A stretch of DNA of 64,000 nt from Tachypleus tridentatus (Eukaryota > Arthropoda > Merostomata > Xiphosura > Limulidae), in assembly GCF_004210375.1 (NCBI RefSeq), contig NC_134829.1, positions 27,110,034 to 27,174,033 on the forward strand, written 5' to 3'. Both the position numbers and the translations under genes were made by a program. The stretch's first letter is position 1. Every line of letters starts with the position of its first letter. Below, one piece after another: positions 60,139 to 64,000 of this stretch. The notes beneath the pieces were generated by a model. The model worked only from the letters and a program-made list of their open reading frames with translations. It was not told where the DNA came from and searched no databases.

Positions 60139-60577
60139 AGGAAAAGGAAAAATTTCGGAACCCACTGACCTCACCCACCATGGAGCCCTACAAGGGGACG
60201 CACTACAAAGTCATGCAAGGACAATGCAGCAACGCCAGGGTTTCGTGAGCACTATACCCAAACACCAGCATCAGGCACAATGTCCACAACACCCATTGAG
60301 AACTTCCAACACTGGTACTTGGTTGACTCTAGCCCAAGTGGACCAGCCAATTGACCCAAGGGGGGCCACCCAAAGGCCGCCCATCTACAGGAATTCGAGG
60401 CCAAAGTGGTGTGTTAGGGTTGGACCCCTCAACCACCAGGATCCTCTCCTCCCCTTCACGGGTCGCCACGCACGGCAAACACATGGGTGGATATTTAGAT
60501 CCCAGAGAAGGTAACCAGACAGAACAGAACCTTCCCTGGGAGGTCCCTCACCACGTACAGGAATCCACACCGAGGGG
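60139..60577 (-). promoter_or_regulatory. LINE 5'UTR with presumed internal promoter
   Basis: About 440 bases, GC-richer than the surroundings, beginning CCCCTCGGTGTGGATTCC on the minus strand just inside the putative target duplication. LINEs of this kind carry a TATA-less internal Pol II promoter here. That role is inferred from position. The 100-160 codon frames on the plus strand are shadows. Confidence 0.6.
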
Positions 60578-60591
60578 TATTCTGTTGCATT

Positions 60592-63500
60592 ATGAACTGC
60601 CTCATCAGACACTTACTAAGAAACTCCAACCAGCTATGGTATTACAAGTGTAATGTCTTTCAATACTCATTCACCACTTACTATATTATTTTATACCTGA
60701 ATACTGTCCTGTAATAAAACTATACATTGTACTAATCTTATCTGTATTGGATTTAATAAGTAAAATTATTTTAAAACCTTACTTCAATTTGAATGTTTTG
60801 AATCTTTTCATCTTCAGTAAATTAAAAACAAAAAAATTATCTGTTTTGTGAATGCATTTCAAGAATAGTTGTCACAAAGCAAATGAAAAATATTAATATA
60901 TATAAAAGTACAATCCAAATGATTAATTTTTGGAACAGAATTTGTATAGTTTTTATTCATAAGTATTCAGTAGTATATATCATGTATGTTTTACTTAATA
61001 TCGGTTTCACTATTGTGTATTTTGAGATAGTTCTCTATGGGAGAGAAAAACAAATAAGATGATTTATTACTATTGATTGCATGATCTATACAAAATAAAT
61101 ATTTAAAACAGTTTGCTCACATATTTCTGGAGTCTTTGGAGCAAAAAGTAACAGTTACAATACAATGTATTCAGTCAGAACACTATCCTTTAAACTAATG
61201 TAAGAATCCAATATTTTAAAGAAGTTTCAAAGGCAAATGTTTGGAGGGAAAGAAAATTTTAGTGATACAAAACTAGTAATAAACTACTCGGGGCAATAAT
61301 TTAATTTCCTTTTCTTGATAGTTATATGGCTATTTTATTGTTAAGAAAAGTTACCTTTGCATTTACTCCAGGTTTTACAATCTACATAACAGATAAGTAA
61401 AATACCATACAATACAATAAAACTGGCAGAAAACCACATCAAATGCAACATATTTAGAGTGAATTTAATATATATCAAAATAAAATGACAGCAGAGTTCA
61501 AGTTCTGTAAGCTTGGATGCATTGATGAACTGTATAAAGTATTATCAATGTTTTATCAAACTAAATGTAACATTTTAAACAGTTTGGTATTTTTTTCTAT
61601 CTCTGTAAGGGCCTCTTAACTGTCTATTACTGATTACACTTGTTATTTACTCAAACAAAAAACAACTTTAACTGATGTTGTAACAAATAATTCTTCATTC
61701 TCAAGTTGTTCTTCCAGTAAAAAAATCATGTTCCCAGTCATTGGGTTCTAAACATTTTTAAAAATACACTGATACAGCTTGTCTTTTCAATTTTCACTTT
61801 ATTAAAGTAGCTTTACAATAAAATTTAACAAAAATAATTCACAACCACACACTCACAAAATTAAAGTAGGTAACTGTAACTGATAGTTCAGTGCAAGGAA
61901 AATATATACATGTGGGTGCAGTAAAAATAGGTGAAATTTATGTAACAAGTTTATAGCAAACAAAAAGTGTAAAGATACAAGTTTGTAGTAAAATAGAAAT
62001 CCACACCCAGCTAAATGAAACAGAATACAATAAAAAATTAACTCACAGGAAATGCAAAATAAAAAAAATTTAGTTTGGCAAATAATAGCTTGCCAATTAC
62101 ACTCAACTGTGTCACTGAAAACAATTTCAAATTTTGTATAATTGAGGACTAAAACCTCTTTTACCACTTAGAATTTTCAAAACCATTTTTACATACACAT
62201 ATAACGTGTATAAGAATAAACTTAACTCTATTAAACTTAGAAAAATAGTTAAACAACTAGTAAGTTCACAAAACAACTGAGGTGCATAATTACAGCCAGA
62301 CACATTATGCAAAACCACACTATTCACATTTTAAGTTTTGACCTAATCTTAAAATAACTACTTAGGTTACTTCACAAACAATTACAAATTCTTTAGTAGA
62401 ATCATTAAGGATATTTATCAGTTGTGCCAATTAATTATTCAAATACATGAGGATTGAAATTCTTTCTCAGCTTTAATATTTTTATATATATTCCAATTCA
62501 TTATAATTAACTATATGTGAAACTGAAAATTTAAAACATTATTTTAATGCAATCCAATCATACCTAAATACTTTATATTAACCTATTATAAAATAACAAC
62601 TGAAGTTCTTTCATGGGCAAAATATTTTATTGAAGGCTTTTAAATGACTTAATCATTTATTTGTATAAAATTAAAGTATATAACAATATCTGTGAAATTA
62701 ATTTTTAAATGACAAAAGTAACATTTATTATGGCAGTAAATATGAAGTTAAAGGTATAGTAACAAGTTGGTATTTGGCATAGAAGATTGTAGGTTTTCAG
62801 CTCTCTTTTTCTGTCTCCTTTAAGAACTTAAAGCAGACATGAAAACTAATTCAACAAACTGTACCACTCAACCAAAAACATACAAGTTATATGTTCATAC
62901 AAAATATGAACATTAAGTAAAAATTGAGAAAATGTAAAAGGTCTTGCAGTATACATGATGATTTTTTTTTCTTTCCTTCAAGGTGCTTAGCAATCACAAA
63001 GCTCAAAATGTAAGGCAATAAAAAAATGCCCAACACATTAATTATAAATAACCCTATGACTGTTATATTACTGTAGTGAACTTTTTATGTACAGCAGAAT
63101 CTAAAAATATTAAACATAACCTCATAAAAATATTCGATTTCATAGAAAGATGGCTAATTTTGGTATTTTTATGATACTGTGAATGCCCCTAACATACGAC
63201 AATGAATCCCATCTTAACCACAGTTCACACCCCAAGTAGCAAATAAGTTTTACTTTTTCCACAAAGCTTTTTTTCATTCTAAGTAACCCCATAAACTATG
63301 CAATACCTATCATGGGACAATCAAAGAGAGTGCTTGGTATATCAAAAGGATACTCAGAGTTTCTTTATAACATGACAAGATTTTCATACCTTCCTCCTTC
63401 TCAATTCATCAGAGTAGCAACATCTTAAACTAGCAACATACACTTTATTTTGTTTTCCAAAGTTTAACTGCAGCTTATTTTGAGAAAAAAAAGGTGCACA

Positions 63501-64000
63501 TAACTTATGGACAGATGTCTTTAATGACAAAAAGAAAAGTAAAAATATTTCTTTTTCAGTACCAACAAATCTTTATATTTACATTGAAGTGTACACTTTT
63601 ACACATATTTAGTGACTATACAACCTTTTATAAATCAATAATTTTCACAAAAATACATCCTGCACATACATGCCGTACTCTTCACATGTGAAAGGAAGAC
63701 AAACTAGAGTGCACTGTAAATGGCAAGCCAGCTGCCTAGTAGCACACAAAATTAGAGTTTAAAAAAAATTGCTCAAGGACAAAGACCATAATGTTGGCAA
63801 AACAAAAACAACAAAAAGTAAAATTGGTTAAACTTCAATATAATCAAAGATATTTCATCATGGCACTTTCATTTTAGATGTATCACTGTATAACAAACTT
63901 TCTGGTACTTTGACTGTCACTGCCTTAAAACTTTTTATTTCATTTTACTTTCTGAGCATTCACACATGGTTCTAATTGGGTTTTCTTCACACTTAAATAT
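60592..64000. other. AT-rich, SINE-free stretch; no gene recognised
   Basis: There are no SINEs, satellites or recognisable coding motifs in 3.4 kb, in contrast with about one SINE per 2.5 kb before. On the minus strand AATAAA-type signals occur (for example TTTATT at about 61799). This could be the long 3'UTR or an intron of a minus-strand gene beyond the right edge, but nothing proves it. Confidence 0.4.

Larger units (their letters stand above)
54244..60577 (-). mobile_element. Full-length inactive LINE, I superfamily
   Basis: About 6.33 kb on the minus strand: 5'UTR (60577-60139), ORF1 with three CCHC-like knuckles, ORF2 with AP-type endonuclease, reverse transcriptase and RNase H, a repeated 3'UTR, a terminal hairpin and an (ATCA)-type tail. 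A 14-bp duplication with one mismatch (TATTCTGTT then C/G CATT) at 54230-54243 and 60578-60591 marks both ends. RNase H plus ORF1 knuckles point to the I superfamily. Which branch cannot be decided by eye. Frameshifts and several stops show it is dead. Confidence 0.88.

Noticed and set aside
60032-60653. 160- and 100-codon plus-strand frames
   Set aside because: They are antisense to the GC-rich 5'UTR of the LINE and show no family resemblance.
61853-62327. 104- and 66-codon minus-strand hydrophobic proteins
   Set aside because: Very AT-rich sequence gives Leu/Phe-rich chance frames. No motif or splice context was found.

Overview
The window is eukaryotic nuclear DNA: AT-rich, with an intron-split gene, a satellite array, non-LTR retrotransposons and very many tRNA-derived SINEs. 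The dominant SINE, with a tRNA-like head, the shared internal motif TAGCCCAAGAGTTGG and the tail motif GTAGCTTTGCGCGAAATTC, is one I associate from memory with horseshoe crabs (Xiphosura). That assignment is inference. Most open frames in the window are chance products, and many lack an ATG.

Region by region. (1) 1-18455 is one satellite array of a 32-bp monomer, cut by the left window edge, with homogeneous copies inside and diverged copies at the right edge. (2) 18456-22190 is non-coding with SINE copies. (3) 22195-32207 holds the only host gene I can build: six exons whose phases all agree, coding a 218-residue type II single-pass membrane protein with a PPxY motif in its cytosolic tail, a furin-type site and a Cys-rich C-terminus. 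A poly(A) signal lies at 32500. Its introns carry SINEs, a foldback element and a decayed minisatellite. (4) 32626-45280 is intergenic DNA with a 48-bp minisatellite (14 copies), other tandem repeats and many SINEs. (5) 45281-46305 is a dead mariner element with terminal inverted repeats and a 52-bp tandem expansion of its transposase. Directly after it, 46390-47960 is a broken hAT-type (ZMYM1-like) transposase. (6) 48200-54040 has more SINEs, several with clear target-site duplications, and a possible solo LTR. (7) 54244-60577 is a nearly full-length but inactivated I-superfamily LINE on the minus strand (5'UTR, CCHC-knuckle ORF1, endonuclease/RT/RNase H ORF2, repeated 3'UTR, simple-repeat tail), flanked by an imperfect 14-bp duplication. 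(8) 60592-64000 is AT-rich with no recognised gene.

The most interesting signal is shared structure. The last bases of the LINE form a hairpin (54269-54296) whose sequence and base-pairing, including compensatory changes, match the 3' ends of three different tRNA-derived SINE families in the same window. This suggests one LINE lineage whose RT recognises the hairpin and mobilises several SINE families. The second is the host gene itself, a possible precursor of a short Cys-rich peptide, with a GC-AG intron.
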